This document shows, piece after piece, positions 51,181 through 59,848 of a DNA stretch of 64,000 nt; positions within the stretch are counted from its first letter, which is position 1, and every line of letters begins with the position of its first letter. The position numbers and the translations under genes are program-made. Origin of the DNA: Hohaiivirga grylli (GTDB lineage Bacteria; Pseudomonadota; Alphaproteobacteria; Rhizobiales; Beijerinckiaceae); assembly GCF_039655745.1 (NCBI RefSeq), contig NZ_JBBYXI010000002.1:310001-374000 (forward strand). Reading direction: 5' to 3'. The notes beneath the pieces were generated by a model. That model made no database searches. It saw only the letters and a program-made list of their open reading frames with translations, and was not told where the DNA came from.

Positions 51181-51891
51181 TTGGCTAAATCACCACGCCT
51201 CACCGAGCTTGAAAAACGCCTCGGTTATAAGTTCTCCGACAAGGCTCTGCTAGAGCGGGCCTTAACGCATGTCTCGGCAGCAGGTGCGCATACCGGGGCC
51301 AACTACCAGCGTCTTGAGTTTCTCGGCGATCGCGTTCTCGGACTGGTTGTTGCTGAAGTTCTGTGCCGGACATTTCAGGAAGCAACAGAGGGTGAGTTAT
51401 CGCGCCGTCTTGCTGAACTGGTTCGGAAGGAAAGCTGCGCTGAAGTTGCCATCGCATGGGAAGTCGGGCCACATTTGCGCCTCGGTGCCAGTGAGATGCA
51501 GTCTGGCGGGCGCAAGAATACGGCAATTCTCGCCGATATCTGCGAGTCTATTCTGGGTGCTATCTTCATTGATGGCGGCTATAATGCTGCCAAGGCTGTT
51601 ATTGAAGAGGCATTTCGCGAGCGGGTTACGGCACCGCGACGGCCGTTGCATGACGCCAAAACAGCTTTGCAGGAATGGGCTCAGGGGTTAGGCTTGCCAA
51701 CACCGGTTTATGATCTTGTTGAGCGAACAGGGCCGGATCATGCGCCTCAGTTCCGTATTGCAGCTCGTGTTAGTGGACGGGCAGATTCCATAGGGCACGG
51801 TCCATCAAAACGGGTTGCGGAACAGAATGCGGCGCAAGGGCTTCTTATTCGAGAAGGCGTCTGGAAGGAAAATGGTGATGACAAAAACTGA
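51181..51891 (+). CDS. rnc: Ribonuclease III (TTG start)
   Basis: Cleaves double-stranded RNA in rRNA processing and mRNA decay. The 236-residue enzyme has the signature RLEFLGDRVLGL with acidic residues Glu46 and Asp50, and the second pair Asp119/Glu122 in LADICESILGAIFIDGG. A dsRNA-binding domain spans about 155-225 (DAKTALQEWAQGLG, then GPSKRVAEQNAA). The only usable start is TTG 51181: an in-frame stop lies 18 bases upstream, AAAAGG precedes it at 10 bases and no other Met occurs before residue 105. It overlaps era by 14 bases. Confidence 0.95.
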   Translation: MAKSPRLTELEKRLGYKFSDKALLERALTHVSAAGAHTGANYQRLEFLGDRVLGLVVAEVLCRTFQEATEGELSRRLAELVRKESCAEVAIAWEVGPHLRLGASEMQSGGRKNTAILADICESILGAIFIDGGYNAAKAVIEEAFRERVTAPRRPLHDAKTALQEWAQGLGLPTPVYDLVERTGPDHAPQFRIAARVSGRADSIGHGPSKRVAEQNAAQGLLIREGVWKENGDDKN

Positions 51892-52792
51892 CGATACAAA
51901 TACACGCGCTGGTTTTGTCGCTTTGATTGGTGCGCCAAATGCCGGTAAATCAACACTTCTGAATGCGCTCGTCGGGTCTAAGGTTTCGATTGTTTCGCAT
52001 AAAGTGCAAACAACACGTACGATGGTTCGTGGTATTGTTATCGAAGACAACAGCCAGATCATCTTCGTTGATACACCGGGTATCTTTAAGCCAAAGCGCC
52101 GCCTTGATCGTGCGATGGTAACGTCTGCCTGGGGTGGAGCAGGTGATGCAGACGCGGTGGCTCTGCTGCTCGATTCGCGCAAAGGTCTGGACGAAGAGGC
52201 CGAAGCTATTCTGGTTAAACTGAATGAAATCAAGCGCCCGAAAATTCTGGTTCTGAACAAGATTGATCTGATTGAGCGTTCCCGTCTTCTGGAACTGACA
52301 GCTAAGGTCAATGCGCTGGTTGCTTTTGATCATACGTTTATGGTGTCCGCTCTTAAAGGGCAGGGTGTTCAGGATTTCTGTAAGCAGTTGGCAAGTATGA
52401 TGCCGGAAGGGCCATGGCTGTACCCTGAAGATCAGATTTCTGATGCACCCCTGCGTATGCTGGCCGCTGAAATTACACGTGAGAAGCTCTATGAGCGGCT
52501 TCATCAGGAGTTGCCTTATCAGTCAACCGTTGAAACAGATCAGTGGCAGCAGCGGCCTGATGGTTCTGTGCGTATTGAGCAGACGATCTTTGTTGAGCGC
52601 GATAGTCAGCGCAAGATCATTCTTGGCAAGGGTGGGCAGACAATCAAGGCGATTGGTCAGGCATCGCGCCGTGAAATCAGCGAAATTGCTGAGGCGCCGG
52701 TTCACCTGTTCCTGTTCGTTAAGGTTCGTGAAAACTGGGGCGATGATCCGCAGCGTTATCGAGAAATGGGACTGGAATTTCCTAGAGGATAA
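51878..52792 (+). CDS. era: GTPase Era
   Basis: A GTPase that binds the 3' end of 16S rRNA during 30S maturation. The 304-residue protein has G1 GAPNAGKS at about 18-25, G3 DTPGIFKP, G4 NKID and a C-terminal KH domain (about 205-300) with the GKGGQTIKAIGQASR loop. ATG 51878 is preferred over 51872 because GGAAGGAA lies 7 bases upstream of it; it overlaps the rnc stop by 14 bases, so rnc and era are translationally coupled. Confidence 0.97.
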   Translation: MTKTDDTNTRAGFVALIGAPNAGKSTLLNALVGSKVSIVSHKVQTTRTMVRGIVIEDNSQIIFVDTPGIFKPKRRLDRAMVTSAWGGAGDADAVALLLDSRKGLDEEAEAILVKLNEIKRPKILVLNKIDLIERSRLLELTAKVNALVAFDHTFMVSALKGQGVQDFCKQLASMMPEGPWLYPEDQISDAPLRMLAAEITREKLYERLHQELPYQSTVETDQWQQRPDGSVRIEQTIFVERDSQRKIILGKGGQTIKAIGQASRREISEIAEAPVHLFLFVKVRENWGDDPQRYREMGLEFPRG

Positions 52793-52793
52793 A

Positions 52794-52822
52794 CAAAAGG
52801 CAGCTCTGTAGCTGCCTTTTTC
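52794..52822. terminator. Bidirectional terminator after era
   Basis: AAAAGGCAGCT-ctgt-AGCTGCCTTTTT lies between era and the converging MBL-fold gene. Confidence 0.9.
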
Positions 52823-52828
52823 ATTTTC

Positions 52829-53809
52829 TTAAAGTGAAGTGTAATAAACGGGTACCCATTGAAAGTATTTGCCGCCACCTTCTTTGGTGTGACCAAGCCC
52901 TGGGAAAGAGATGTGAGCGCCAGCAATCATATAACGCTCTTTCGCAGCCAGAGACATAAGGCGCAACCGTGAGGCGAATGCCTGTTTATTGTCCGTATCG
53001 AAGCCAACTGTAATTTCAGGTGCAGAAAACTGTATGGCACTGCCATGGGTTATATCACCCCAGAATAGGATCCCCTGTTCCTGTCGCTTGAGCAGGAATG
53101 CTGTGTGGCCGGGTGTATGCCCCGGACACAGGATTGCTGTGAAACCAGATACAGGCTCTGCCTTATCTTCAAAGGTTTTAAGTTTGCCTGCATCTTTATA
53201 GATGTTGAGCGTTTTTGCCCGCGTATCAAACGTGGCTCTTGCTGCTTCAGGGGCTGCATCACGATTTTTCTTGGAGGTCCAGTAATCATACTCAAGACGG
53301 GAAATATGAACGATCGCATTCGGAAATGCGATTTTCCCCTCCAGAAGAAGGCCGCCTATGTGATCCCCATGAGCGTGTGTAATCAAAATATCATCAATAT
53401 CTTCAGGCTGATAACCAGCGGCTTTAAGGTTGTCCAGAACATGCCCGATATTCGTTTTATCTGGAATAATGCCATTGCCGGTATCAATCAGAACCAGTTT
53501 TTCACCTGTGTTCACGAGAAAGGCATTGATTGACAATTCAACGGGCGGTTTCAGAAAAGCGTTGTCCATGACACGCTTGACCAGATCTTCTGTCGCGTTG
53601 TTGTAAAGTTTAAACGGGTCAAATTTATTGGTGCCATCCAGAAGGGTGGTGACTTCATAGTCTCCAACCATAATGCGATAGTAGCCGGGAGCCTGTTTTT
53701 TCACGGGAGGTGCCTTTGCAAATGCTGGAGCACATCGCATTGCCGGCATAAGCAAGCCGCCCATAAATGCCAAGAGCGGGACTTTTAAAAATAACCTGCG
53801 AGATGTCAT
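52829..53809 (-). CDS. Tat-exported MBL-fold hydrolase (methyl parathion hydrolase-like)
   Basis: A 326-residue metallo-beta-lactamase-fold enzyme. The N-terminus carries a twin-arginine motif (SRRLFLK, residues 3-9), then a hydrophobic helix and the mature part. The double zinc site begins with THAHGDHIGG (HxHxDH). The segment APGYYRIMVGDYEVTTLLDG and the following INAFLVNTG / LVLIDTGNG match the methyl parathion hydrolase (MPH) group of the superfamily more than glyoxalase II or AHL lactonases. The natural substrate is unknown; an organophosphate or lactone role is not shown. ATG 53809 has GGAG upstream. Confidence 0.85.
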   Translation of the reverse strand: MTSRRLFLKVPLLAFMGGLLMPAMRCAPAFAKAPPVKKQAPGYYRIMVGDYEVTTLLDGTNKFDPFKLYNNATEDLVKRVMDNAFLKPPVELSINAFLVNTGEKLVLIDTGNGIIPDKTNIGHVLDNLKAAGYQPEDIDDILITHAHGDHIGGLLLEGKIAFPNAIVHISRLEYDYWTSKKNRDAAPEAARATFDTRAKTLNIYKDAGKLKTFEDKAEPVSGFTAILCPGHTPGHTAFLLKRQEQGILFWGDITHGSAIQFSAPEITVGFDTDNKQAFASRLRLMSLAAKERYMIAGAHISFPGLGHTKEGGGKYFQWVPVYYTSL

Positions 53810-53900
53810 GATTTGGCTCCTGCTAAACTGCAACAACATTAATTCTCTTAAAACTAACGTCTGTTTTCAAGTTCACCAGAGCCAGATAATGTTTATTAGC

Positions 53901-54905
53901 CTATAGACTAACCTCATTCGGGCAGTTCTGTCCGGAAGTGACCATATGGATGTTGTCTATGGTGGTTTCAGCAATATTGGTGAGAGCCTCTTCCGTCAAA
54001 AAGGCCTGATGGCCCGTAAAGATAACATTATGACAGGATGAAAGGCGCTGGAAGACGTCGTCATGGATCATGTCGTTCGACTTATCTTCAAAGAACAGAT
54101 CCCGTTCGTTTTCGTAAACGTCAAGACCCAGAGCGCCGATGCGCCCGCGCTGTAAGGCATCCATTGCTGCAAATGAGTCAAGAAGAGAACCACGGCTTGT
54201 GTTGATGATCATGACGCCATCCTTCATCTTGTCGAAGGATTTCTTGCTCAGGAGGTGATAGTTCTCGGGTGTTGCAGGACAATGCAGAGTGATGACATCT
54301 GAGCGGGCGTAAAGCTCATCAAGAGGAACATAAGAAACGCCAAGCTCGACAACGGCATGGCTTGGGTATGGATCATAGGCCAGAATATCCATTCCAAAGC
54401 CTTTGAGAATGCGGATGGTTGCAATCCCGATCTTGCCCGTACCGACGACACCAACCGTACGTTTGAACATGTTGAAACCCGTGAGACCTTCAAGAGAGAA
54501 GTTGGCTTCACGCGTGCGCTGGTAGGCCTTATGAATCTTACGGTTAAGACATAGCATCAAACCAACGGCATGTTCGGCTACTGCCTCTGGGGAATAGGCC
54601 GGGACGCGTACAACTGTAATACCAAGATCTTTTGCAGCCTGTAAATCAACGTTGTTAAAACCGGCATTTCGCAGCGCCACAACTTTGACACCACTTTTGG
54701 CAAGTCCTTCAAGGGAGGCTCTGTTAGCTTCATCATTGACAAAAATACAGGCAGCCTGAAAACCATCGGCAAGTTTGGCTGTCTTGGATGTTAATGGAAA
54801 ATCGAAAAACTCAAGGTTTAGCTTGTGACTATCCCGGTTTGCCTTTTCGAGATAGGCCCTGTCATAGCTCTTGGTATTGAAAACTGCGACTTTCACATTA
54901 CTCAT
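53901..54905 (-). CDS. D-isomer 2-hydroxyacid dehydrogenase (D-lactate dehydrogenase-like)
   Basis: A 334-residue NAD-dependent dehydrogenase. The substrate domain has ALRNAGFNNVDLQAAKDLGI and the AYSPEAVAEHAVGL hinge. The nucleotide fold has VGVVGTGKIGIATIRILKGF, and the catalytic region contains NTSRGSLLD (Arg), GLDVYENE (Glu) and the FTGHQAFLTEEAL His. This pattern matches fermentative D-lactate dehydrogenase (LdhA) more than 3-phosphoglycerate dehydrogenase. It makes D-lactate from pyruvate; the direction in vivo is not known. It stands alone. Confidence 0.92.
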   Translation of the reverse strand: MSNVKVAVFNTKSYDRAYLEKANRDSHKLNLEFFDFPLTSKTAKLADGFQAACIFVNDEANRASLEGLAKSGVKVVALRNAGFNNVDLQAAKDLGITVVRVPAYSPEAVAEHAVGLMLCLNRKIHKAYQRTREANFSLEGLTGFNMFKRTVGVVGTGKIGIATIRILKGFGMDILAYDPYPSHAVVELGVSYVPLDELYARSDVITLHCPATPENYHLLSKKSFDKMKDGVMIINTSRGSLLDSFAAMDALQRGRIGALGLDVYENERDLFFEDKSNDMIHDDVFQRLSSCHNVIFTGHQAFLTEEALTNIAETTIDNIHMVTSGQNCPNEVSL

Positions 54906-55090
54906 GCAGTAGCTTCCTTATGTTATAATGTATGACGGTCTGCGATTACCATTCTTATGGGGTAAAAATGTGTTCTCCGGGGCAATAATCCATAAAATAA
55001 AATACTTTTTTCTTGTTGCTCCTCCAAGACTCTGAAAAATAATAATATAAAGAAATTAGAAAACATGGCTGCCGGACTGGAAGCCAGAAA

Positions 55091-55834
55091 GTGGATGTAA
55101 GTTTCTTGCAATGGAATGATGAAGGTCTGATCTTGGGAAGCCGTCGGCACGGCGAGACAGCGGTGATCCTTGAGGTCATGACGCGTGATCATGGCCGCCA
55201 TTTTGGACTGGTTCATGGTGGGGCTTCAAAAAGCAAGTCAGCCATGTTGCAGGCAGGGAACATCATTGATCTGACATGGCGTGCCCGTCTTGATGACCAC
55301 CTTGGAACAATGCAGGTTGAAGCAAAGGAAATGCGCACATCTCGCTTTCTGATGTCGGCATGTGCGCTGCATGGCTTTCTAACGCTGGCCGCCTTCCTGC
55401 GGGTGCTGCCTGAGCGTGATCCGCATTCCGGGGTGTATGAGGCGGTTAATACGCTGATTGACCAGCTGGATAACCCGGAAGTGGCAGCTATTCTTTTTGT
55501 TCATTTTGAACGGGCATTTCTGGCTGAACTCGGTTTCGGGCTGGATCTGTCATGTTGTGCCGCAACTGGTACACATAACCAGCTGATTTATGTCTCTCCA
55601 AGAACAGGGCGTGCCGTCAGCCGGATACCGGGAGAGCCCTATAAAGAACGAATGCTGCAATTGCCGTCCTTCTTGCTCTCGGACGGAAGAGGTATTAAAC
55701 CGATGGAAGAGGACATTCTTGCCGGTTTTAATTTGACCGGGCACTTCCTTAAAAACTGGATTTTTGAACCAAGGGCGCAGGATATCCCTCCTGAGCGCCA
55801 AAAGTTCATAAGCTTGGTGTTGAAGGATTTGTAA
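55091..55834 (+). CDS. recO: DNA repair protein RecO (GTG start)
   Basis: Loads RecA onto SSB-coated DNA in the RecFOR pathway. The 247-residue protein has an N-terminal OB fold with QWNDEGLILGSRRHGETAVI, the family hallmark, then a helical domain and the cysteine-containing CCAATGTHNQLIYVSPRTGR segment, which is the short or incomplete zinc-finger region of alphaproteobacterial RecO. GTG 55091 has GGAAG 7 bases upstream; a TTG at 55106 would also match the usual start length, so the first few residues are uncertain. Confidence 0.94.
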   Translation: MDVSFLQWNDEGLILGSRRHGETAVILEVMTRDHGRHFGLVHGGASKSKSAMLQAGNIIDLTWRARLDDHLGTMQVEAKEMRTSRFLMSACALHGFLTLAAFLRVLPERDPHSGVYEAVNTLIDQLDNPEVAAILFVHFERAFLAELGFGLDLSCCAATGTHNQLIYVSPRTGRAVSRIPGEPYKERMLQLPSFLLSDGRGIKPMEEDILAGFNLTGHFLKNWIFEPRAQDIPPERQKFISLVLKDL

Positions 55835-55914
55835 TTTGTTCGTTTTTGGTTTGTTCTCATTCGCAAAAGTAGCTAAGACATAACTGCGCAAATGAATTAA
55901 GGGTATTTGGTTTC

Positions 55915-58158
55915 ATGGGAAAAGAGATTGATCCGTCCAAGGATGGCGGTATCGAAGTTATAAATCTCAAAGAGGCGCTCGAAGAGCGTTATCTGGCCTA
56001 TGCCCTGTCGACCATCATGCACAGGGCACTGCCTGATGCACGAGACGGTTTGAAGCCGGTTCATCGTCGTGTTCTGCATGCGATGCGCCTCTTACGTCTT
56101 GACCCGGTAAATGCCCCAAAGAAATGTGCCCGTATCGTCGGTGACGTTATGGGTCAGTATCACCCACATGGTGATCAGGCGATTTATGATGCCCTTGTTC
56201 GCCTTGCTCAGGATTTTGCCCAGCGTTATCCGCTGGTTGATGGGCAGGGTAACTTCGGTAACATCGACGGTGATAGCGCCGCCGCGATGCGTTATACCGA
56301 AGCGAAGCTGACACCGATTGCCCAGCTCATTCTTGAAGGGCTGGATGAGGATGCGGTTGATTTTCGTGAAACATATGATCAGGCAAATGAAGAGCCTGTG
56401 GTGTTACCTGCTGCCTTCCCGAACCTTCTGGCAAATGGTTCTCAAGGTATCGCGGTTGGTATGGCAACCTCCATTCCGCCACATAATGCCAGTGAACTCT
56501 GCGATGCTGCCCTATATCTGATCAAGCATCCGGAAACATCGCCAGAACAGCTTATGACATTCATTCCCGGTCCGGATTTTCCGACGGGTGGTATTATTAC
56601 CGATAATGCCAAGACAATTGCCGAAACCTATACGACAGGTCGTGGTTCCTTCCGGGTCCGTGCCCGCTGGGAAAAAGAAGAGACCGGCCGCGGGATGTGG
56701 CATGTCATTGTCACAGAGATACCTTACCTGGTTTCCAAATCCCGTCTGATCGAGAAAATTGCGGAGCTTCTGCAAGAGCGCAAGCTGCCACTACTGGCTG
56801 ATATTCGCGATGAATCGACCGAAGATATCCGTATCGTTCTGGAGCCACGCTCACGTACGGTTGACCCGGTTCTGCTGATGGAAAGCCTGTTCCGTTTGAC
56901 GGAACTCGAGAACCGCGTTTCCATGAATATGAACGTCCTATCACAGGGGCGTGTTCCAAAGGTTCTTAATCTCGCAGAAGCCCTGCGTGAATGGCTTGAC
57001 CATCGTCGTGATGTTCTGGTTCGCCGTTCGCGTTTCCGTTTGGCTGCTATTGATAAGCGCTTGGAAATTCTTGGTGGTCTGCTGATCGTTTATCTGGATC
57101 TGGATAAGGTCATCAAGATTATTCGTGAAGAAGACGAGCCTCGTCAGGAGCTGATGAAGGTCTTCAAGCTGTCGGAAATTCAGGCCAATGCTATTCTCGA
57201 CACGCGCCTGCGCTCTCTTCGCCGTCTTGAAGAGATGGAGCTGAAGCGTGAGCAGGAAAAGCTGACAGAAGAAAAGAACGAAATCGAACAGCTTCTTGTC
57301 TCTGAAGATAAGCAATGGACGACGGTCGCCTGGCAGATCCGTGAAGCCCGTAAGTTGTTTGGCGCAGAGACAGCTGTTGGCAAGCGTCGTACAACATTTG
57401 CTGATGCGCCGGATACATCTGATATCGACTTCAATGAAGTCATGATTGAACGTGAGCCTATTACTGTCATCGTATCGGAAAAGGGCTGGATTCGCGCGCT
57501 TAAAGGCCATGTTGCCGATCTATCAAACGTCCAGTTCAAGGGCGACGATAACCTGAAACTCTCATTCCATACCGAAACAACGGCCAAGATACTTGTCATG
57601 GCTGATAATGGGCGGTTCTTCACGCTTGAAGCATCCAAGCTGCCGGGTGGCCGTGGTTTTGGTGATCCAATCCGCCTGATGGTTGAGATGGATGAAAGTG
57701 CGGATTTTGTGACGGCATTCCCGTATAAGGCGGGTAGCAAACTGCTTCTGGCGCGCAGCGATGGCCGCGGCTTTGTGGCACCTGCTGATGATATTGTTGC
57801 CAATACCCGTAAGGGCAAGCAGGTTATTAATCTGGATGATCCGGCGAAAGCCATGTTGTGCTGTGAGGTACAGGGTGACCACGTGGCTGTTATCGGTGAA
57901 AACCGTAAGCTGCTGTTGTTCCCGATTACAGAAATGGCTGAAATGGCCCGTGGTAAGGGTATTCGCATTCAGCGTTATAAGGATGGTGGTATTTCCGATA
58001 TCAAGACCTTTACGCTGAGCGAAGGTCTGACATGGAAAGATACATCAGACCGGACATGGACTGTGGCTCAGGATGAGTTGCTGCCATGGCTTGCCCACAG
58101 AGCAGAATCCGGACGTCTGCCACCGAAGGGCTTCCCTAAATCTAACAAATTTCAGTAA
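55915..58158 (+). CDS. parC: DNA topoisomerase IV subunit A
   Basis: The cutting subunit of topoisomerase IV, which separates linked daughter chromosomes. The 747-residue protein has the breakage-reunion core with active-site Tyr127 in SAAAMRYTEAKLT, the winged-helix QRDR stretch MGQYHPHGDQAIYDALVRLA, then the coiled coil and six-bladed C-terminal domain (residues about 500-740). In the QRDR the residue aligned with E. coli Ser80 is Gln88, and that of Glu84 is Asp92, as is usual in alphaproteobacterial ParC. ATG 55915 was chosen with AAGGG upstream. Confidence 0.97.
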   Translation: MGKEIDPSKDGGIEVINLKEALEERYLAYALSTIMHRALPDARDGLKPVHRRVLHAMRLLRLDPVNAPKKCARIVGDVMGQYHPHGDQAIYDALVRLAQDFAQRYPLVDGQGNFGNIDGDSAAAMRYTEAKLTPIAQLILEGLDEDAVDFRETYDQANEEPVVLPAAFPNLLANGSQGIAVGMATSIPPHNASELCDAALYLIKHPETSPEQLMTFIPGPDFPTGGIITDNAKTIAETYTTGRGSFRVRARWEKEETGRGMWHVIVTEIPYLVSKSRLIEKIAELLQERKLPLLADIRDESTEDIRIVLEPRSRTVDPVLLMESLFRLTELENRVSMNMNVLSQGRVPKVLNLAEALREWLDHRRDVLVRRSRFRLAAIDKRLEILGGLLIVYLDLDKVIKIIREEDEPRQELMKVFKLSEIQANAILDTRLRSLRRLEEMELKREQEKLTEEKNEIEQLLVSEDKQWTTVAWQIREARKLFGAETAVGKRRTTFADAPDTSDIDFNEVMIEREPITVIVSEKGWIRALKGHVADLSNVQFKGDDNLKLSFHTETTAKILVMADNGRFFTLEASKLPGGRGFGDPIRLMVEMDESADFVTAFPYKAGSKLLLARSDGRGFVAPADDIVANTRKGKQVINLDDPAKAMLCCEVQGDHVAVIGENRKLLLFPITEMAEMARGKGIRIQRYKDGGISDIKTFTLSEGLTWKDTSDRTWTVAQDELLPWLAHRAESGRLPPKGFPKSNKFQ

Positions 58159-58160
58159 GT

Positions 58161-58910
58161 TCAGAGTGTAACACGTTCCCAGCCGTTTTGCGTGAGTAAC
58201 TCTTGCGGCTGGTAGCGGCGTTTATAATCCATCTTCCGGGAGCCCTCGACCCAATAACCAAGGTAGAGATAGGGGAGGCCGGATTTCTGGCTGCGTTCAA
58301 TATGATCAAGAATAATATGGGTGCCGAGACTTCTTGAGTTGGCATCCGGGTCAAAGAATGAATAGACCATTGAAAAGCCGTCACTGAGCTTATCTGTCAA
58401 AGCGACAGCAACAAGTTCTCCAGAGCTGCGGCCTGTAAAAGCACTGTCTGCATCCTTGATGCGGTATTCGATGAGGAATGTTTCAATTGTGCTTTCCTCA
58501 ATCATGGAGCGGTAATCCAGAACAGACATCTCAACCATGCCACCATCACGATGGCGTGCTTCCAGATAACGCTTGAAGAGTGCGTATTGCTCGGATGTGT
58601 ATTTGTTTGGAACAACCATCCCAATCAAATCCTGATTATGGCTTCTGACCCGCTTCATGTTGCTGGATGGCTTGAACTGATCGACCACAATACGTGTCGA
58701 GGTACATGCGCTGCATGTCTCACACGCAGGGCGATAGGCAATCAGCTGGGAACGACGAAACCCGCTGTGGGCGAGCAGGTCGTTTAATTCAGTAGCCTGT
58801 TCTCCAACAATATCGGTAAATATCTTTCTTTCCAGCTGGCCGGGTAGATAGGGGCACTTGGTTGCTGGTGTCAGATAAAACCTCTGGGTTTGATGGGAAT
58901 GGTGGGTCAC
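58161..58910 (-). CDS. bpt: Aspartate/glutamate leucyltransferase (Bpt), GTG start
   Basis: Adds leucine to proteins with N-terminal Asp or Glu, feeding them to ClpS/ClpAP degradation. The 249-residue protein has the Cys-containing IAYRPACETCSACTSTRIVV region of arginyl/leucyltransferases, the QYALFKRYLEARHRDGGM segment and LYLGYWVEGSRKMDYKRRYQ at the end. GTG 58910 with AGAGGC upstream gives MTHHSHQTQRF, matching the family start; the longer frame to 58952 would overlap the RDD gene. Converges with parC, with only 2 bases between the stops. Confidence 0.92.
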   Translation of the reverse strand: MTHHSHQTQRFYLTPATKCPYLPGQLERKIFTDIVGEQATELNDLLAHSGFRRSQLIAYRPACETCSACTSTRIVVDQFKPSSNMKRVRSHNQDLIGMVVPNKYTSEQYALFKRYLEARHRDGGMVEMSVLDYRSMIEESTIETFLIEYRIKDADSAFTGRSSGELVAVALTDKLSDGFSMVYSFFDPDANSRSLGTHIILDHIERSQKSGLPYLYLGYWVEGSRKMDYKRRYQPQELLTQNGWERVTL

Positions 58911-58932
58911 GCCTTGCCTCTGGATTAATTTA

Positions 58933-59385
58933 TTATCGGGTCGCAACAACACCGACTACAAGGTCATGTCCTAAGCGACCATCTGCCCTGAATATGCCGA
59001 TGAGAATATCAAGAGCCAGCAGAATACCACTCATTGCAGCCGCGTAAAACAGCAATGCATGAACAGCTGCATTCAATGGCGGGACTGTTCCGCCCGTTTG
59101 CGCATCAATCAGTCTGATACCAACAGATCGCATGCCTATGGTTGCCTGCTTTTCTGATGAGACTGTTAATGTGCTGTAGAGAATGCCGATAAACGCACCC
59201 GGCAGGGCAAGGGCAAACCAGGCAAGCCCGAAGGTGAGAATGCCGAGTAAGCCGACCACAAGATAAAAAGCACACGTCAAAACAAAGATAACGATGAGAT
59301 CGATGATATACGCCATCAACCTGTTACCCAGTACTCCTTGAGCAATGGGAGGTGTATATTTACTCACGGGTGATCTTTCATTCAT
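58933..59385 (-). CDS. RDD family membrane protein
   Basis: A 150-residue protein with three predicted helices (about 26-52, 57-78 and 113-133). The NRLMAYIIDLIVIFVL opening and the TIGMRSVGIRLIDAQTGG loop with PP-LNAAVHALLF are the RDD family pattern, whose function is poorly defined and may be transport. ATG 59385 is the start. Its gene lies between bpt and an unrecognised pair, as in other Rhizobiales where RDD sits beside bpt and hemB. Confidence 0.88.
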   Translation of the reverse strand: MNERSPVSKYTPPIAQGVLGNRLMAYIIDLIVIFVLTCAFYLVVGLLGILTFGLAWFALALPGAFIGILYSTLTVSSEKQATIGMRSVGIRLIDAQTGGTVPPLNAAVHALLFYAAAMSGILLALDILIGIFRADGRLGHDLVVGVVATR

Positions 59386-59482
59386 TCCATGTCTGCTTCA
59401 TTTTTTGCATCAACTGATATGAAGTGTGTTGTGGGGGCGTGATTTTCAAGGAACTGAGTGATTAAAGATTGGCTGAGGTCTT

Positions 59483-59836
59483 TCATTCTTTCAGAAAAAA
59501 TGGATTTCTCATCTTAATACCGTCGATCAGCTGGATGATTTCAGGATCATTCCCATTATATGCCAGAAAATGGCTGCGCAGATCATAATCCATAAATACT
59601 GAGTATTCGAGATAAGCGCGATGGGACTTCTGATCAGAAATTCTGGCTGTCAGACTCTCTATCTCTGCCTGCTCTTTTTTGTTTCTCAGCGTCTTATGGC
59701 TTAATGTTTTGAGCATATCTGAATTGTCAGCAATACTGCGTTCAGTTTCTAAAAACTGGCTTATAAAATTATCAAAGGCCAACCTGGAAGCCAGCTCTTT
59801 ATCTTGAGAATGTTGGTCTAAACCACGCTGAGCCAT
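59483..59836 (-). CDS. Hypothetical helical protein
   Basis: A 117-residue soluble protein that I do not recognise. It is charged and helical (LETERSIADNSDMLKTLSHK, then a KKEQAEIESLTARISDQKSH stretch typical of coiled coil), and ends in an aromatic YLEYSVFMDYDL and MRNPFFLKE. No signal peptide or membrane helix. TGGAAC precedes ATG 59836. It starts 12 bases after the stop of the membrane protein gene upstream and is probably translated from the same transcript, so the two may work together. Codon use looks like the neighbours. A real gene is likely but not certain. Confidence 0.65.
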   Translation of the reverse strand: MAQRGLDQHSQDKELASRLAFDNFISQFLETERSIADNSDMLKTLSHKTLRNKKEQAEIESLTARISDQKSHRAYLEYSVFMDYDLRSHFLAYNGNDPEIIQLIDGIKMRNPFFLKE

Positions 59837-59848
59837 GTTTGTTCCAGT

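Noticed and set aside
52829..53809. AHL lactonase (quorum quenching) role for the MBL-fold enzyme
   Set aside because: The HxHxDH motif is shared by many MBL enzymes. The surrounding sequence fits methyl parathion hydrolase better, and the Tat export is not typical of AiiA-type lactonases.
56172..56187. Gln88/Asp92 in the ParC QRDR as a quinolone-resistance change
   Set aside because: To my knowledge these residues are normal in alphaproteobacterial ParC, so no mutation is implied.
57180..57968. 262-codon open frame antisense to parC
   Set aside because: Serine-rich and arginine-rich shadow of parC codons with no family features.
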